Below, piece after piece: positions 48,236 to 58,801 of a stretch of 64,000 nucleotides of DNA. The notes beneath the pieces were generated by a model. That model was given only the letters and a program-made list of their open reading frames with translations, made no database searches and was not told where the DNA came from. Numbering within the stretch: position 1 is the first letter of the stretch; every line of letters begins with the position of its first letter. The position numbers and the translations under genes were made by a program. This DNA is from Methanoregula boonei 6A8 (lineage in GTDB: Archaea > Halobacteriota > Methanomicrobia > Methanomicrobiales > Methanospirillaceae): positions 372,001 to 436,000 of the forward strand of contig NC_009712.1 in assembly GCF_000017625.1 (NCBI RefSeq). The letters run 5' to 3'.

Positions 48236-49819
48236 TTAGGCGTCGTCAACTTCCAGCCCTTTTGCCTGGGGCAGGTTCCCGGTCATAATGGGGCGTTGCT
48301 GTTTTTTCGTGTTGGAGATAAACCAGATTACGCCGGCAACCAGCCAGACTATAACCATGGCGATTGCAATGAGAGCGTCGGTTGCGGAGCTGCCACCGGC
48401 ACTGATCCCAAGCCAGACTATTGCGGCAAGCATGACGAAGTTTGCCAAAAATCCGAGCAGCGGTACTATCCGGTGTTTGAGGAGGTTTGCATCCGGACGG
48501 TGGAAGAATGCCCAGAGTGCAATAAGATTTGTCAGGCCGTACAGGAGGAATGTCCCGGTATTGGATGCAAGCGTGATCTGGGTCAGGTTATCCACATTGA
48601 GGACACCGTATGCCCCAAGGGCTGCAGATACCCCGACAAGGATCCAGATGCCATAGTGCGGTGTGTCATATGTTCCGTGAAGGATCCCAAGCAGGGTGGG
48701 CATCTCTTTGTCTTTGCCCATCGCGTACGTGATCCTGACCCCGGTGTTAAGGCAGGCAAGCGTTGTCCCGATCAGGGCAAGGACCACCGTTGCTGCCATG
48801 ATTAACACCAGTGCAAAGCCGGTGCCTCCCAGCATCTGGTCGCCGATTACCCGGATCATATCTCCGATAGGGGCACCGGATGCGGCTGCAGCTGCATAGC
48901 CTGAGATCGCAGCCCCGGTGGGATCGGTCCCGGTCAGCTGGGGCCCGACGAAGTAGTTGGCAGCAAAGTACTCGAACAGGTAGGCGAATGCTCCCTGGAT
49001 GATAAGCGAGAGCAGGATCGCTTTTTTAATATCCTGTTTTGGCCTGAGTGCTTCCGAGCCAAGCGATGTGACTGATTCAAAGCCGACCAGCAGCAGGATA
49101 GCGATGGTTGACTGGAAGAGCAGGTTTGTGAAGTTGTGCGGTATGAGGATTGTCGAAACGGACTGCGCATAGGCGAGGTTCGGGTGCGCCTGGCGGTACA
49201 GGAGGGCAAGGATCGAGAACGCGATCAGGGCCGCAAGCTGGATGGTGTTGATGATGATCGCAGTCATCGTTGACCCGGTGATGCCGCGGTACGCGATGTA
49301 GCCATTGAGGACCGCAAAGACGATGGCAACAAGGATCTGCTCCGGGATCGAGAGATTGATCCCAAAGAGGCCGAAGATGTACACGATCAGGATGGCAGAG
49401 AAGGCCACCATGATACCGGGATAAATCCAGTAATACAAGTGTGATATCCAGCCTACAAGGAATTTGACTATCCTTGCCCATTTACGATGTTCTGCTTTTT
49501 CTTTTTCAAGAAATGAGGCTTCCGCGTAGTAATAGGACGAACCGGAGCCGGCTTTTGGATAGATGTTTGCCAGTTCCGCGTACGATATGGCGGTTAAGAA
49601 TGCAAGGACCAGTGCGGCCAAAAGGCCAGTCCACATCTCCCCGGCAGTTGTCACCCCGCCATTGGTCTGCGCTGCCTGCACCTGGAATGTAGTCCAAAGA
49701 AAAGCTCCCGGCGCAATAAGCGCCATGGCGTTGACCAAAAGCGAGGTCAGGTTCAGCGTGCGTTTCATGGTTCCGGTTTTAGGAACCGCAGTCTGGTTTG
49801 CTTCTGTTGATGATGTCAT
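48236..49819 (-). CDS. APC-superfamily amino-acid permease
   Basis: A 527-residue transporter with about 12 membrane helices. The first helix has the unwound-helix sequence LINAMALIAPGAF-like (MALIAPGAFLW), and ISYAELANIYPKAGSGSSYYYAEA is the hallmark second-helix region of APC amino-acid/polyamine transporters. GFESVTSLGSEALRP in helix 6 is also typical. Substrate not predictable; an amino acid is likely. It is the first gene of the minus-strand cluster with PP2C, PII and kinase genes. A TATA element lies near 49956-49964, giving a leader of more than 100 bases. Confidence 0.9.
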   Translation of the reverse strand: MTSSTEANQTAVPKTGTMKRTLNLTSLLVNAMALIAPGAFLWTTFQVQAAQTNGGVTTAGEMWTGLLAALVLAFLTAISYAELANIYPKAGSGSSYYYAEASFLEKEKAEHRKWARIVKFLVGWISHLYYWIYPGIMVAFSAILIVYIFGLFGINLSIPEQILVAIVFAVLNGYIAYRGITGSTMTAIIINTIQLAALIAFSILALLYRQAHPNLAYAQSVSTILIPHNFTNLLFQSTIAILLLVGFESVTSLGSEALRPKQDIKKAILLSLIIQGAFAYLFEYFAANYFVGPQLTGTDPTGAAISGYAAAAASGAPIGDMIRVIGDQMLGGTGFALVLIMAATVVLALIGTTLACLNTGVRITYAMGKDKEMPTLLGILHGTYDTPHYGIWILVGVSAALGAYGVLNVDNLTQITLASNTGTFLLYGLTNLIALWAFFHRPDANLLKHRIVPLLGFLANFVMLAAIVWLGISAGGSSATDALIAIAMVIVWLVAGVIWFISNTKKQQRPIMTGNLPQAKGLEVDDA

Positions 49820-49955
49820 CCCCTATTCCCCCGGTAGTGAGGAGCCAGAATTTGAAAGTTAATCCACGTGGTGATGGTGTTTTCAGGAGGAGAGAGGATT
49901 ATTGTCGCTACCCATCCGCGCTGATCTACCATGGAAAGTACCTTCCTTCCAAGTA

Positions 49956-49964
49956 TAATAAAAG
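49956..49964 (-). promoter_or_regulatory. TATA box of the permease-PP2C-PII-kinase cluster
   Basis: On the minus strand TTTTATTATACTTGG stands alone in the gap 49820-50168. It implies a 5' leader of about 110 bases before the permease ATG. Confidence 0.45.
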
Positions 49965-50088
49965 TTTCTATTTGCACATTTGCTTTTCCAATAAGTGGCA
50001 AATTTCAAACGCCGATGATGGATCACTATACTATCTACACTAAAAATCTTACTATTGTACACTTATCGCGAATTTGCCTCAGGAACTA

Positions 50089-50101
50089 CGTATAAAAACC
50101 G
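50089..50101 (+). promoter_or_regulatory. TATA box of the BASS transporter gene
   Basis: CGTATAAAAACCG is a good TATA box about 75 bases before ATG 50169, which has GGGAGAG as ribosome site. Confidence 0.5.
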
Positions 50102-50168
50102 GACTGACACAACATATCCTGTACGTGTATCCTTCAGGGTACCACTCACGATCCGGGAGAGACGATCA

Positions 50169-51113
50169 ATGGTAAAAATACTGGCCTGGATCGCGGATCA
50201 TCTTCTCTGGCTCGTGCTCATTATCGTTGCCGTTTCCCTGCTCGCTCCCGGCCCGGGCTCCGGCCTTTCGTGGGCTGTTGCGCCGGTCCTTGCCCTGATG
50301 GTTTTTCTTGTCAGCTTAACGATTGGTTTTGCGGATCTGCGCGAGGTTGCCCGGCAACCGCTCGTGATTGCGTGGAGCCTTGTCCTGCAGTTCGTGCTCA
50401 TGGCCACATTTTCGCTGCTGCTGGGAAAGATCCTGTTTGCCGCACACCCTGCTCTTGGAGATGGCCAGCTCCTTCTCGGGGCGCTCCCTGCAGATATCTC
50501 TGCGCCCCTTATGGTCTCTCTTGTCGGGGGAAATACGGCCCTTGGGATGGGGATGCTCGTCTCTGCCATGGTGCTCGTGCCCTTTGTCCTGCCTGCGGCC
50601 CTGTCTTTCTTTGGGGGCATTACCTTCCCGGTTCCGACCGGGTATCTTGAGGCAGAACTTTTCGGGATCATCATTGTCCCCCTGATCGCCGGGATCCTCT
50701 TAAACCAGTATGCTGAAGGCATCCGGAGGAACCGCGATGCATGGCCCGGCTTTGCTGCTCTCTGCTACCTTGTCCTCCTGTTTGTGGTAATTTCCTCAAA
50801 CGCCGGGTCTATAATTTCCCTTGGGAGTTTTGCGCTGGTGCTCATTCTTGCTGAACTCCTGCTCAACTTCTTTGGGTATGGCGTTGCATACCTGACAAAA
50901 AAGATCTTTTCGCTCTCCCGCGAAACCTTCTTTTGCCTCCTCTTTATTGCCGGTACAAAGGAGTTTGGGATTGCACCGGCTGCTGTGGATTCCATGGGAC
51001 TGGACCGGGCACTGGTCATTCCCTCGGCATTCTATGCGGTTGTCCAGATGATCTCGTGCCCGGTCATGGTAATGGCAAAAGATTTCCTTGCACCGGAGAA
51101 AACCCCGGGATAA
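50169..51113 (+). CDS. bile acid:sodium symporter (BASS) family transporter
   Basis: A 314-residue membrane protein with nine to ten helices. The BASS/ACR3 core motifs are LMVFLVSLTIGF (helix 2), GALPADISAPLMVSLVGGNTALG (crossover motif 1) and IAGTKEFGIAPAAVDSM (crossover motif 2). The reaction is probably Na+-coupled import or efflux of an organic anion. ATG 50169 is chosen for the ribosome site GGGAGAG and for the natural N-terminal helix; 38 upstream codons are not conserved in character. Monocistronic. Confidence 0.85.
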   Translation: MVKILAWIADHLLWLVLIIVAVSLLAPGPGSGLSWAVAPVLALMVFLVSLTIGFADLREVARQPLVIAWSLVLQFVLMATFSLLLGKILFAAHPALGDGQLLLGALPADISAPLMVSLVGGNTALGMGMLVSAMVLVPFVLPAALSFFGGITFPVPTGYLEAELFGIIIVPLIAGILLNQYAEGIRRNRDAWPGFAALCYLVLLFVVISSNAGSIISLGSFALVLILAELLLNFFGYGVAYLTKKIFSLSRETFFCLLFIAGTKEFGIAPAAVDSMGLDRALVIPSAFYAVVQMISCPVMVMAKDFLAPEKTPG

Positions 51114-51402
51114 CCGGTCAGTTGCCGGAAAAAACGATCAGCATCCGGACCTCATCCGTACATTCTTCTGGTGCCATTCTCCCGTTTGTCTCTCATCTTT
51201 TGCGTGCTTCAGCTTTTTTGGGCCGGGTTTTTCATCGCCTCATCCGGGAGCACCTTACAGGATCCTGATCCGGGAGGACCTGGCCCGGGTTTTTGCGGCG
51301 CGGGCATGTGCGGGCCCGGATCGCAGCGTTGTTTCGTTTTTTCCAGCCTCGTCGCAAGAATAACTTTTAAATTATGGGGGCCGTAACTTCTTTCCGTAAT
51401 CC

Positions 51403-51412
51403 TTTTATATAG
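51403..51412 (+). promoter_or_regulatory. TATA box of the kdp operon
   Basis: CTTTTATATAG centred near 51408 places the transcript start near 51431, so the kdpC-kdpA message would be leaderless. The preceding gap from 51114 shows no gene. Confidence 0.55.
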
Positions 51413-51430
51413 AAAAATGACACCCGGCTA

Positions 51431-53902
51431 ATGTGCATGCTTTTTTTGCCAGAAAAGGCATCGCACGGTGCAGGTGTTTCCATTGGGGCGTCGTCAGCTC
51501 TTTGGTCGCTGATCAAAAAACAGATAAAACCAGCAGTAGTGATGTTTCTTTTACTCACGATTCTCGTGGGCATTGTTTACCCCCTGGTTGTCACAGGTAT
51601 TGCTCAGGTGATCTTCCCCGTACAGGCAAACGGGGATCTCGTTGTAAAAGACGGGAACGTTGTCGGTTCTTCCCTTATAGGCCAGCCCTTTTCATCGCCG
51701 GACTATTTCTGGGGGAGGCTGTCGGCAACCACGCCGGTGCCGTATAATGCCGAAGCATCCGGCGGCTCCAATCTCGGCCCGCAGAACCCGGCGCTTATTA
51801 TCGAGGTCCAGGGCCGGATCGATGCGCTCCATGCAGTCGATCCTGACAACACACAGCCCATCCCGGTTGATCTCGTAACCTCTTCGGGAAGCGGGCTCGA
51901 CCCGGATATCAGCCCGGCTGCTGCCTATTACCAGGTGCCCCGGGTGGCGCGGGTACGCAACCTCTCCGAAGGGGATGTTTCTGCCCTTGTTCTTGCCAAC
52001 ACGAAAAACCCGGTACTTGGGATCTTTGGTGAGTCTTCGGTAAATGTCCTCAACCTCAACCTCGCACTCGATGACCTGAGTGCCGGTAAAATCTCTGTTA
52101 CTCCCGTAGCAATCCCAAAAGACCAACCCGCAAACACGCTCTTTGGGGTGAGCGTAAACGACTGGGCATTCCTTGTCCTGATCGGCGTCATCCTCGCACT
52201 CCTTCTTATTCCCACAGGAGAGTTCATGTTCCGGGTCTACACGGGAAAAAAGACCTTCCTTTCGCCGCTGTTTGTACCGGTGGAAGCGTGGATCCTTAAG
52301 GCATGCGGTGCCGGCAGCGACGAGGAAATGGACTGGAAATCCTTTGCTGTGGCGATGATGATCTTTTCCGTCATCGGTATCGTATTTGTATTCATCCTTC
52401 AGGAAGTCCAGCAGTTCCTGCCGCTCAACCCGCTTGGTGCCACAGCGGTGCCCTGGGACCTCTCGCTCAACACTGCGGTCAGTTTTGCAACAAACACCAA
52501 CTGGCAGTTCTATGTCCCCGAGACAACGGTCAGCTACCTGACCCAGATGATCGGGCTTACAGTCCAGAACTTCATGTCTGCCGCTGTGGGTATGGTGGTG
52601 CTTGTTGCCTTCATCTACGGTTTCTCCCGCAGGTCGTCACATACAATCGGGAACTTCTGGGTATTGCTCCTCCGCAGCATCTGGATCCTCCTTCCCCTCA
52701 GTTTTGTCATTGCCCTTGTCCTTGTCTCGCAGGGAGCGCCCCAGACGCTTAGCGGGCCGGTGACCGTTCCCCTTCTTAACGCGACAAACGACTCAGGTGG
52801 CAACATCATTACCACGCAGCTGATCTCCCTTGGGCCGGCCGCGTCACAGATTGCCGTAAAGATGCTCGGTACCAATGGCGGCGGGTTCTTCAATGCCAAT
52901 TCGGCGCATCCTTTCGAGAATCCGACGTGGTTTACGGACCTTGTCGAAATTGTTGCGATCCTTTTGATCCCGGTCTCGCTCTGTTTCATGTTCGGGAAGA
53001 TGATTGGATCGGTAAAGAAGGGAATCGCCATCCTGATTGCGATGATGATTCTCTTTGTTCCTCTCCTTGGCTTGGGGATCTGGTCAGAGATCGGCGGAAA
53101 TCCGGCGTTCACTCCGCTTGGGATCAGCCAGGCGCCCTCACACCTCCAGTCCGGTGGCAACATGGAAGGAAAGGAGGTACGCTTCGGCCCGGTCCAGTCG
53201 GCAGCATTCTCGGTGATTACTACGGTCACGAGCTGCGGTGCGGTCAATTCGATGCATGATTCGTTCATGCCGCTCGGTGGCCTTGTCCAGATCTTCGATA
53301 TCCAACTGGGCGAGATCGTGTTTGGAGGCGTCGGATCCGGGCTGTACTGCATGCTCGTCTTTGTCATCATCGCCATGTTTATTGCCGGGCTGATGGTGGG
53401 CAGGACGCCCGAGCTGTACGGCAAGAAGATCGAGCCGTACGAGATGAAACTCTCTACCATCCACATTCTCATCCCGATCTTTTTGATCCTGATCGGGACG
53501 GCGATCGCGGTATCGATAACCGCAGGAACATCGATGACTGCGAACCCCGGACCTCACGGTTTCTCCGAGATCCTGTACGCGTTTAGTTCAGTCTCCCAGA
53601 ACAACGGCAGCGCGTTTGCCGGGTTGTCATCAGACACGTTCTATAACCTTACAACTGCATTCTGCATGTTTGTGGGGCGTTATGCGATCGCTATCATCAC
53701 GCTTGCGCTCGCTGGCGCGTTCGTGGCAAAAAAGATCGTCCCGCCAGGTGAAGGGACACTGCAGGACCACCGTCCGCTTTTTATTATCTGGGTGGTATTT
53801 ACCATCCTCATCATCGGTGCACTCAGTTTCCTGCCTGCGCTCTCCCTTGGACCTGTCGTAGAATTCCTGATCCAGATGGGAAGAGGTGTTATCCATGTCT
53901 GA
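51431..53902 (+). CDS. kdpCA: KdpC-KdpA fusion, potassium-pump subunits in one chain
   Basis: An 823-residue polypeptide. Residues about 25-235 are KdpC: one membrane helix ([20 protein letters not shown]), [20 protein letters not shown] and [12 protein letters not shown]. From about residue 243 the chain is Kdp[32 protein letters not shown] and four selectivity-filter regions, [37 protein letters not shown] and [10 protein letters not shown]. KdpA forms the K+ channel-like subunit and KdpC stabilises the complex. Kdp subunits are usually separate genes in the order A-B-C. No kdpF or kdpDE is present nearby. ATG 51437 is an alternative start. Confidence 0.93.
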   Translation: MCMLFLPEKASHGAGVSIGASSALWSLIKKQIKPAVVMFLLLTILVGIVYPLVVTGIAQVIFPVQANGDLVVKDGNVVGSSLIGQPFSSPDYFWGRLSATTPVPYNAEASGGSNLGPQNPALIIEVQGRIDALHAVDPDNTQPIPVDLVTSSGSGLDPDISPAAAYYQVPRVARVRNLSEGDVSALVLANTKNPVLGIFGESSVNVLNLNLALDDLSAGKISVTPVAIPKDQPANTLFGVSVNDWAFLVLIGVILALLLIPTGEFMFRVYTGKKTFLSPLFVPVEAWILKACGAGSDEEMDWKSFAVAMMIFSVIGIVFVFILQEVQQFLPLNPLGATAVPWDLSLNTAVSFATNTNWQFYVPETTVSYLTQMIGLTVQNFMSAAVGMVVLVAFIYGFSRRSSHTIGNFWVLLLRSIWILLPLSFVIALVLVSQGAPQTLSGPVTVPLLNATNDSGGNIITTQLISLGPAASQIAVKMLGTNGGGFFNANSAHPFENPTWFTDLVEIVAILLIPVSLCFMFGKMIGSVKKGIAILIAMMILFVPLLGLGIWSEIGGNPAFTPLGISQAPSHLQSGGNMEGKEVRFGPVQSAAFSVITTVTSCGAVNSMHDSFMPLGGLVQIFDIQLGEIVFGGVGSGLYCMLVFVIIAMFIAGLMVGRTPELYGKKIEPYEMKLSTIHILIPIFLILIGTAIAVSITAGTSMTANPGPHGFSEILYAFSSVSQNNGSAFAGLSSDTFYNLTTAFCMFVGRYAIAIITLALAGAFVAKKIVPPGEGTLQDHRPLFIIWVVFTILIIGALSFLPALSLGPVVEFLIQMGRGVIHV

Positions 53903-55997
53903 ACATTTGGGCCCCCGGGTCCCGGCATCGGACAGGTATGATTTATACCGGCGTGCCATCATCGACTCGTTTGTCAAGCTCGACCCGCGAACGTTGTACC
54001 ACAATGTGGTAATGTTCACGGTTGAGATCGGCAGTGTGATTACAACCCTGCTCTGGATCCAGGCGCTCTTTGGACCCGGTGAGGCACCGGCAAGCTTTAT
54101 CGGGGCGGTCTCCCTCTGGCTTTGGTTTACGGTCCTCTTTGCCAACTTTGCCGAGGCCCTGGCCGAGGGCCGGGGCAAGGCACAGGCAGAGGCCCTAAAA
54201 AAGATGCGACAGGATACGTCCGGAAAGAAACTCAACGCCGATTACCGCTTGGAGAAAGGAAAGGAACCAGGGTCATCGGATTACACGACTGTCTCTTCGT
54301 CGAAGTTACGGAAAAACGATGTCTTCTATGTCAAAGCCGGCGATACGATCCCGGTCGATGGCGAGGTGATCGAGGGAATTGCATCGGTTAACGAGAGCGC
54401 TATCACCGGTGAGAGTGCGCCGGTTATCCGTGAATCCGGCGGCGACCGCAGTGCTGTTACCGGAGGAACAACGATCCTCTCTGACTGGCTGATCGTTCGA
54501 GTGAGTGCCGATCCCGGCGAGGGTTTCCTTGACCATATGATAAGCCTCATTGAAGGGGCGAAACGGCAAAGAACGCCAAACGAGATTGCGCTCAACATCC
54601 TGCTCGTAGGCCTGACCGCCATCTTTGTCGTAGTCTCTGCCACACTCTATGCATTCTCGGCGTACAGCGTCCAATCGGTGGGGGCCGGGACCACAGTGAC
54701 GATCACGGTGCTTGTTGCCCTCTTTGTCTGCCTTGCCCCGACTACGATTGGAGGGCTCCTCTCGGCCATTGGCATTGCGGGCATGGACCGGCTGATCCGC
54801 AGGAACGTGATCACGACTTCGGGCAGGGCAATTGAAGCTGCCGGGGACGTTGATGTCCTGCTGCTCGATAAGACCGGGACAATCACACTCGGCAACCGCC
54901 AGGCTGTAGAATTTATCCCGGTCGACGACACCAGGGTAGAGGAACTGGCAGAAAATGCCCAGCTCGCCTCGCTCGCCGATGAAACTCCCGAGGGGCGCAG
55001 TATTGTCGTCCTCGCAAAGGAGAGATATGGCCTCCGTGGCAGGAGTGTAGGGGAGACTGAGTCCGGTGTGGAGATGGAATTTATCCCCTTCACCAGCCAG
55101 ACCCGGATGAGCGGTGTCGATTACAACGGCACCCGAATCCGGAAAGGTGCCGCCGATGCGATGTATGCCTACATCGAATCAAACGGCGGGACAGTTACGG
55201 AGAACCTGAAACTTGCAGTGGACATGATCTCCCGAGCCGGGGGAACCCCGCTTGTTGTGGCAAAGAATGGCCGGGCCCTTGGCGTCATCCACTTAAAGGA
55301 CATTGTCAAGGGTGGGATCAAGGAGAGGTTTGCCCAGCTCCGGAAGATGGGTATCAAGACCGTTATGATCACCGGGGACAACAAGCTCACGGCAGCAACA
55401 ATTGCTGCTGAAGCTGGCGTTGATGATTTCCTTGCTGAGGCAACTCCCGAGAGCAAGCTCAAACTGATCCGTGAGTACCAGACCGGGGGGCGGATGGTAG
55501 CCATGACCGGGGATGGGACAAACGATGCCCCGGCGCTTGCCCAGGCCGATGTGGCGGTGGCCATGAATACCGGGACCCAGCCGGCCCGGGAAGCGGCAAA
55601 CATGGTGGATCTGGATTCCAACCCGACAAAGCTCATCGATATCGTGGAGATCGGAAAGCAGCTCCTCATGACACGTGGGGCGCTCACCACGTTCTCCATT
55701 GCAAACGATATTGCGAAGTACTTTGCCATTATCCCGGTTGCATTTGCCTCTACCTACCCGGCACTCGGGGCGCTCAACGTTCTTGGTCTCCACGACGGCA
55801 TTCTGTCTGCGGTGATCTTCAACGCGATCATTATTGTGATCTTAATCCCGCTGGCACTGCACGGTGTAAAATACCGGGCCATGTCTGCTGAGGAATCGCT
55901 GAGGAACAACATTCTCATCTACGGGGTTGGCGGCCTGATCGCTCCGTTTATCGGAATAAAACTCATCGACATGCTGCTTGTGCTGCTTGGGGCATAA
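53895..55997 (+). CDS. kdpB: KdpB, P-type ATPase subunit of the potassium pump
   Basis: A 700-residue P-type ATPase. The actuator loop TGES (near 170), phosphorylation site DKTGTIT, KGA in the nucleotide domain and the hinge [10 protein letters not shown] are all intact. Helix 4 has the KdpB-type [15 protein letters not shown] in place of the PEGL of other P-type pumps. ATG 53895 overlaps the end of the KdpC-KdpA gene by eight bases, with AAGAGGTG upstream. It hydrolyses ATP to drive K+ uptake through KdpA when external K+ is low. Confidence 0.95.
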   Translation: MSEHLGPRVPASDRYDLYRRAIIDSFVKLDPRTLYHNVVMFTVEIGSVITTLLWIQALFGPGEAPASFIGAVSLWLWFTVLFANFAEALAEGRGKAQAEALKKMRQDTSGKKLNADYRLEKGKEPGSSDYTTVSSSKLRKNDVFYVKAGDTIPVDGEVIEGIASVNESAITGESAPVIRESGGDRSAVTGGTTILSDWLIVRVSADPGEGFLDHMISLIEGAKRQRTPNEIALNILLVGLTAIFVVVSATLYAFSAYSVQSVGAGTTVTITVLVALFVCLAPTTIGGLLSAIGIAGMDRLIRRNVITTSGRAIEAAGDVDVLLLDKTGTITLGNRQAVEFIPVDDTRVEELAENAQLASLADETPEGRSIVVLAKERYGLRGRSVGETESGVEMEFIPFTSQTRMSGVDYNGTRIRKGAADAMYAYIESNGGTVTENLKLAVDMISRAGGTPLVVAKNGRALGVIHLKDIVKGGIKERFAQLRKMGIKTVMITGDNKLTAATIAAEAGVDDFLAEATPESKLKLIREYQTGGRMVAMTGDGTNDAPALAQADVAVAMNTGTQPAREAANMVDLDSNPTKLIDIVEIGKQLLMTRGALTTFSIANDIAKYFAIIPVAFASTYPALGALNVLGLHDGILSAVIFNAIIIVILIPLALHGVKYRAMSAEESLRNNILIYGVGGLIAPFIGIKLIDMLLVLLGA

Positions 55998-56099
55998 CCG
56001 CCGGCAGGATCAGTCCGGTCGGGCACTATTTTTTGCCCTCCCCCTGTTTCTCATAGTGTGGCGGCAAGAGGTGCACGATCCCCTTTAGCCGGGCCCGGG

Positions 56100-56460
56100 A
56101 CCTGTGCCTATCCGGGCCCAATTTGAGCTTCGATTTCCCCTTTTCTCACCCAAAAAAGCCCTTATCGGGCTCCGATTTTAAAAAAGCCCAAATGGGCCGT
56201 ATTTTTGCAATCGGACGAAATAAACGGTTCACTTATTCGCGTTTTGCGGGCCGAAAACGGGGCCGGATGGGTGTTTGGCTGATCCGAAAAACAGTGGCCG
56301 TTTTTGGGGCTTCCATGGCCCGCTATGGGCATTATATGGGGTTCAGATTTTGAGTGTTTCTGCAAACGGGGCGAATAAAATGAGCATTTTCCACGCGAAC
56401 CAAAAAGAAGCGTTTTAAGGGCGTATTTTTGGGGTGTTTCCGAAGGGATTGGGGAAGGGC
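56100..56460 (-). repeat. dispersed repeat family 1, copy 3 (about 350 bp, inverted)
   Basis: Read on the minus strand it follows copy 2 at 11770-12130 block by block: GCTTCTTTTTGGTTCGCGTG, the CCCCATATAATGCCCATA block, CGTCCGATTGCAAAAATACGG and GGAGCCCGATAAGGGC. It fills the gap after kdpB. Open frames inside do not match those of copy 2. The gap 55998-56634 holds no gene. Confidence 0.75.
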
Positions 56461-56634
56461 ACATCGCACCCGGCGTTTTTTTTTAATTGACCGGAGGGAT
56501 TTCCGCTATCTCCTTAAGATCTCCTTCCTCTCCATAAAAAAGATCAGGCTCCGGTGGCCGTGTCGTCCCGGCACGCGTTGCCAAAAAAACCGGAAGAGAA
56601 AAAACGTAATTTTGATCGTAAGCAGGCTCGTCCT

Positions 56635-57135
56635 TTAATCGCCCTGCACGGGTTCGAGCCGGAGCATGACAACATTGCCATCCTTGCGTGTCGAGACTTT
56701 GAAGGGGATATTCCTGAGGATATCGTCATCTTTCTTGACAAGGATTGCGGCCCGGCGATTTACCGGCAGGCCGGTTGCGTAGGTTTCTTTGATCGACTCC
56801 CGGAAGGTGCAGTCGGGGCAGATATCGGTCTGGCCACAGCCTTTGGGCCGGGTCGCATTGATGCATGCGAGCACATCCCCGCAGAGGGTTCCCCGTACGG
56901 CAGCTACCGGTTTTCCCACCAGATCAAGGGCCAGGGAGTTTGCGGCCAGGACCCGGACATCGGCATCGACCAGAAGGACAGGGGATTCGAGCTCGTCGAG
57001 GAATTTTTTCACGTTGAACCCAAAGGTCCTGAGGATCCGATCGTAACAGTCCGGGCAGACGCCATGGCTGACCGGATCCTCCGTAGAGTTACCCTCCTTA
57101 ACCACACAGGAGCAGAAGGTGCAGATCGTTTTCAT
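56635..57135 (-). CDS. PAS-like protein with Cys clusters
   Basis: A 166-residue cytoplasmic protein. An N-terminal CTFCSC and GVCPDCYDRI can form a zinc knuckle; a PAS core starts near 48 (ELESPVLLVDADVRVLAANSLALDL). Inside the PAS domain a CGQTDICPDCTFR loop adds three Cys, a pattern seen in methanogen PAS proteins thought to bind a cofactor or act as redox sensors. No output domain is attached, so it must signal by protein contact. It sits next to a metal exporter gene; they may be related in function. Confidence 0.8.
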   Translation of the reverse strand: MKTICTFCSCVVKEGNSTEDPVSHGVCPDCYDRILRTFGFNVKKFLDELESPVLLVDADVRVLAANSLALDLVGKPVAAVRGTLCGDVLACINATRPKGCGQTDICPDCTFRESIKETYATGLPVNRRAAILVKKDDDILRNIPFKVSTRKDGNVVMLRLEPVQGD

Positions 57136-57193
57136 AGGCGGGCTCTGTGCAAGGATATGGGCAGTATTTCGTAATAATCATTAGGCCGGAGCA

Positions 57194-58180
57194 TCACTCC
57201 TGCACCTGTTCTCCCGTTTTCTCCTTACCGGTTTTCCCGGGGTACGTGCAGAACGACCCGCAGCGGTCGCACTTCCCTTCGCTGCAGGGTTCGACGTGGA
57301 TGGTGATGGTCGAGCGGGGATATTCGAGTTTGAGGTCGGACTCCAGGTGATCGGTGAAATCGTGCGACACGGTCACCGTTTCGTTCCCGGGCATGACCAG
57401 GTGGAATTCGATAAATACTTCCGGGCCCGATCTTCGTGTCTTGAGATCGTGGAACCCGGCATAGGTGCTGGCATGTCCGCAGATAATCTCCCGGATCCGC
57501 TTTTCATCGCTCTCGGGCATGCTCTGGTCCATGAGATCCCCAAGGGATCGTTTCGCAAGATCGCAGGCGGCTTTCAGGATGATGACCGCAACGCCGAGGG
57601 CAAAGAGGGGATCGAATATCGCAATGCCGGTCAGCCGGATCAGGATGAGCCCCAAAAAGACCCCAAGCGAAGTGTACACATCGGTCCGGAGGTGCCAGGC
57701 ATCGCTTTCAAGTGCAATGGATTCCGATTCCTTTGCCACAATAAAGAGGCGGTGGGAGACGTACCAGTTGGCAAGGGCCGAGATCCCAATGACTGCAATA
57801 CCCCAGATAAGAAAGTCCGGGGTAAAGGATTCTCCCTGATTCCAGAGGAGTTTGTTCAGGGCCTCCCAGATGATCAGGATTGCGGCAATAAAAATGAGCA
57901 GGGCTTCGATAAGGCCGGAGGCATCCTCGAATTTCCCGTGCCCGAACTCATGGACATGGTCCGGGGGCTCGGCTGATTTTTTTACCGAAAAAAACGCGAT
58001 CACCGCCGCGATCAGGTCCATTGACGAATGGATCGCCTCGGAGATTATACTGACCGAGCCGATACCAAAGCCCACCGCAAACTTCAGGATCACAAGAATG
58101 GTATTGGACGCAACTGAGAGTTGTGCCGTCTTCTCCTTGGTGCGGTTAACCGATGACTGGTCCCGGGGAGGCGTGTTCAT
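57194..58180 (-). CDS. cation diffusion facilitator (CDF) metal exporter
   Basis: A 328-residue protein with six membrane helices. Site A has ISEAIHSSMDL in helix 2 and ALESDAWHLRTDVY in helix 5, both His-x-x-x-Asp, the zinc/cobalt/cadmium arrangement. HVHEFGHGKFE is the loop site. The cytoplasmic domain ends with an extra Cys cluster CSEGKCDRCGSFC, which is not part of the usual CDF fold and could receive or sense metal. It uses proton exchange to export divalent metal. Confidence 0.9.
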   Translation of the reverse strand: MNTPPRDQSSVNRTKEKTAQLSVASNTILVILKFAVGFGIGSVSIISEAIHSSMDLIAAVIAFFSVKKSAEPPDHVHEFGHGKFEDASGLIEALLIFIAAILIIWEALNKLLWNQGESFTPDFLIWGIAVIGISALANWYVSHRLFIVAKESESIALESDAWHLRTDVYTSLGVFLGLILIRLTGIAIFDPLFALGVAVIILKAACDLAKRSLGDLMDQSMPESDEKRIREIICGHASTYAGFHDLKTRRSGPEVFIEFHLVMPGNETVTVSHDFTDHLESDLKLEYPRSTITIHVEPCSEGKCDRCGSFCTYPGKTGKEKTGEQVQE

Positions 58181-58406
58181 GGCGTCCTCAACGTTATACT
58201 TAAGTGGGACATTCCCGCTAATAGAGTGTGCGTATCCATTTGTTATTCAGGTAAAATCCCGGGCCGGGAAGGAACGAACCCGCCGTTCCCAGAACAGAAC
58301 CGGTGCCATCCTCCCAATTTATACCCGTATTACAGGAAACGATCTCATAATCCATGAGGTTTTTTGTCATACGCTGCCGGTATAATAAAAGAAAAAAGCG
58401 GGCAGT

Positions 58407-58661
58407 ATGGAGGGGAGAGCCATAATCCCCATCACACCCGCTTCTCTCCTCGAGTACTCGGGCGCCGGCCTGGGAATGCTGGGCTGGCTTGGCGTCCGAC
58501 AGGTCGGGTCGATCGGGGCCCAGGAAATCGGTTTTATTATCTGGATTGCAAGCGGCCTTATCCTGATCGCTTGGGGATACCACACGAAAGCCCGGGCGAT
58601 CATGGCCATCAATGCGGTCAACGTGATCATGGCAGCATCTGCACTTGCGGCCCTGAGTTAA
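58407..58661 (+). CDS. small membrane protein, two helices, 84 aa
   Basis: Two hydrophobic segments near residues 17-32 and 40-57 plus a hydrophobic tail, with a QEIGFIIWIASGLILIAWGYHTKA segment of typical membrane character. The start ATG 58407 is weakly supported. Composition and codon use are natural. Family not recognised. No partner is adjacent on the same strand. Confidence 0.6.
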   Translation: MEGRAIIPITPASLLEYSGAGLGMLGWLGVRQVGSIGAQEIGFIIWIASGLILIAWGYHTKARAIMAINAVNVIMAASALAALS

Positions 58662-58801
58662 CATCCTCTAAAGATACCCGTGATCCCCGGTAACCAATAA
58701 TAAAGAACGGGATGTCCGGTGAGAGAGTGAGCTTTGTTATCCGCGTGGCTCCCGGGACGAGAGAGGGGGAATGGAATCGTGACGGGGACCCGGCTGCCCG
58801 G

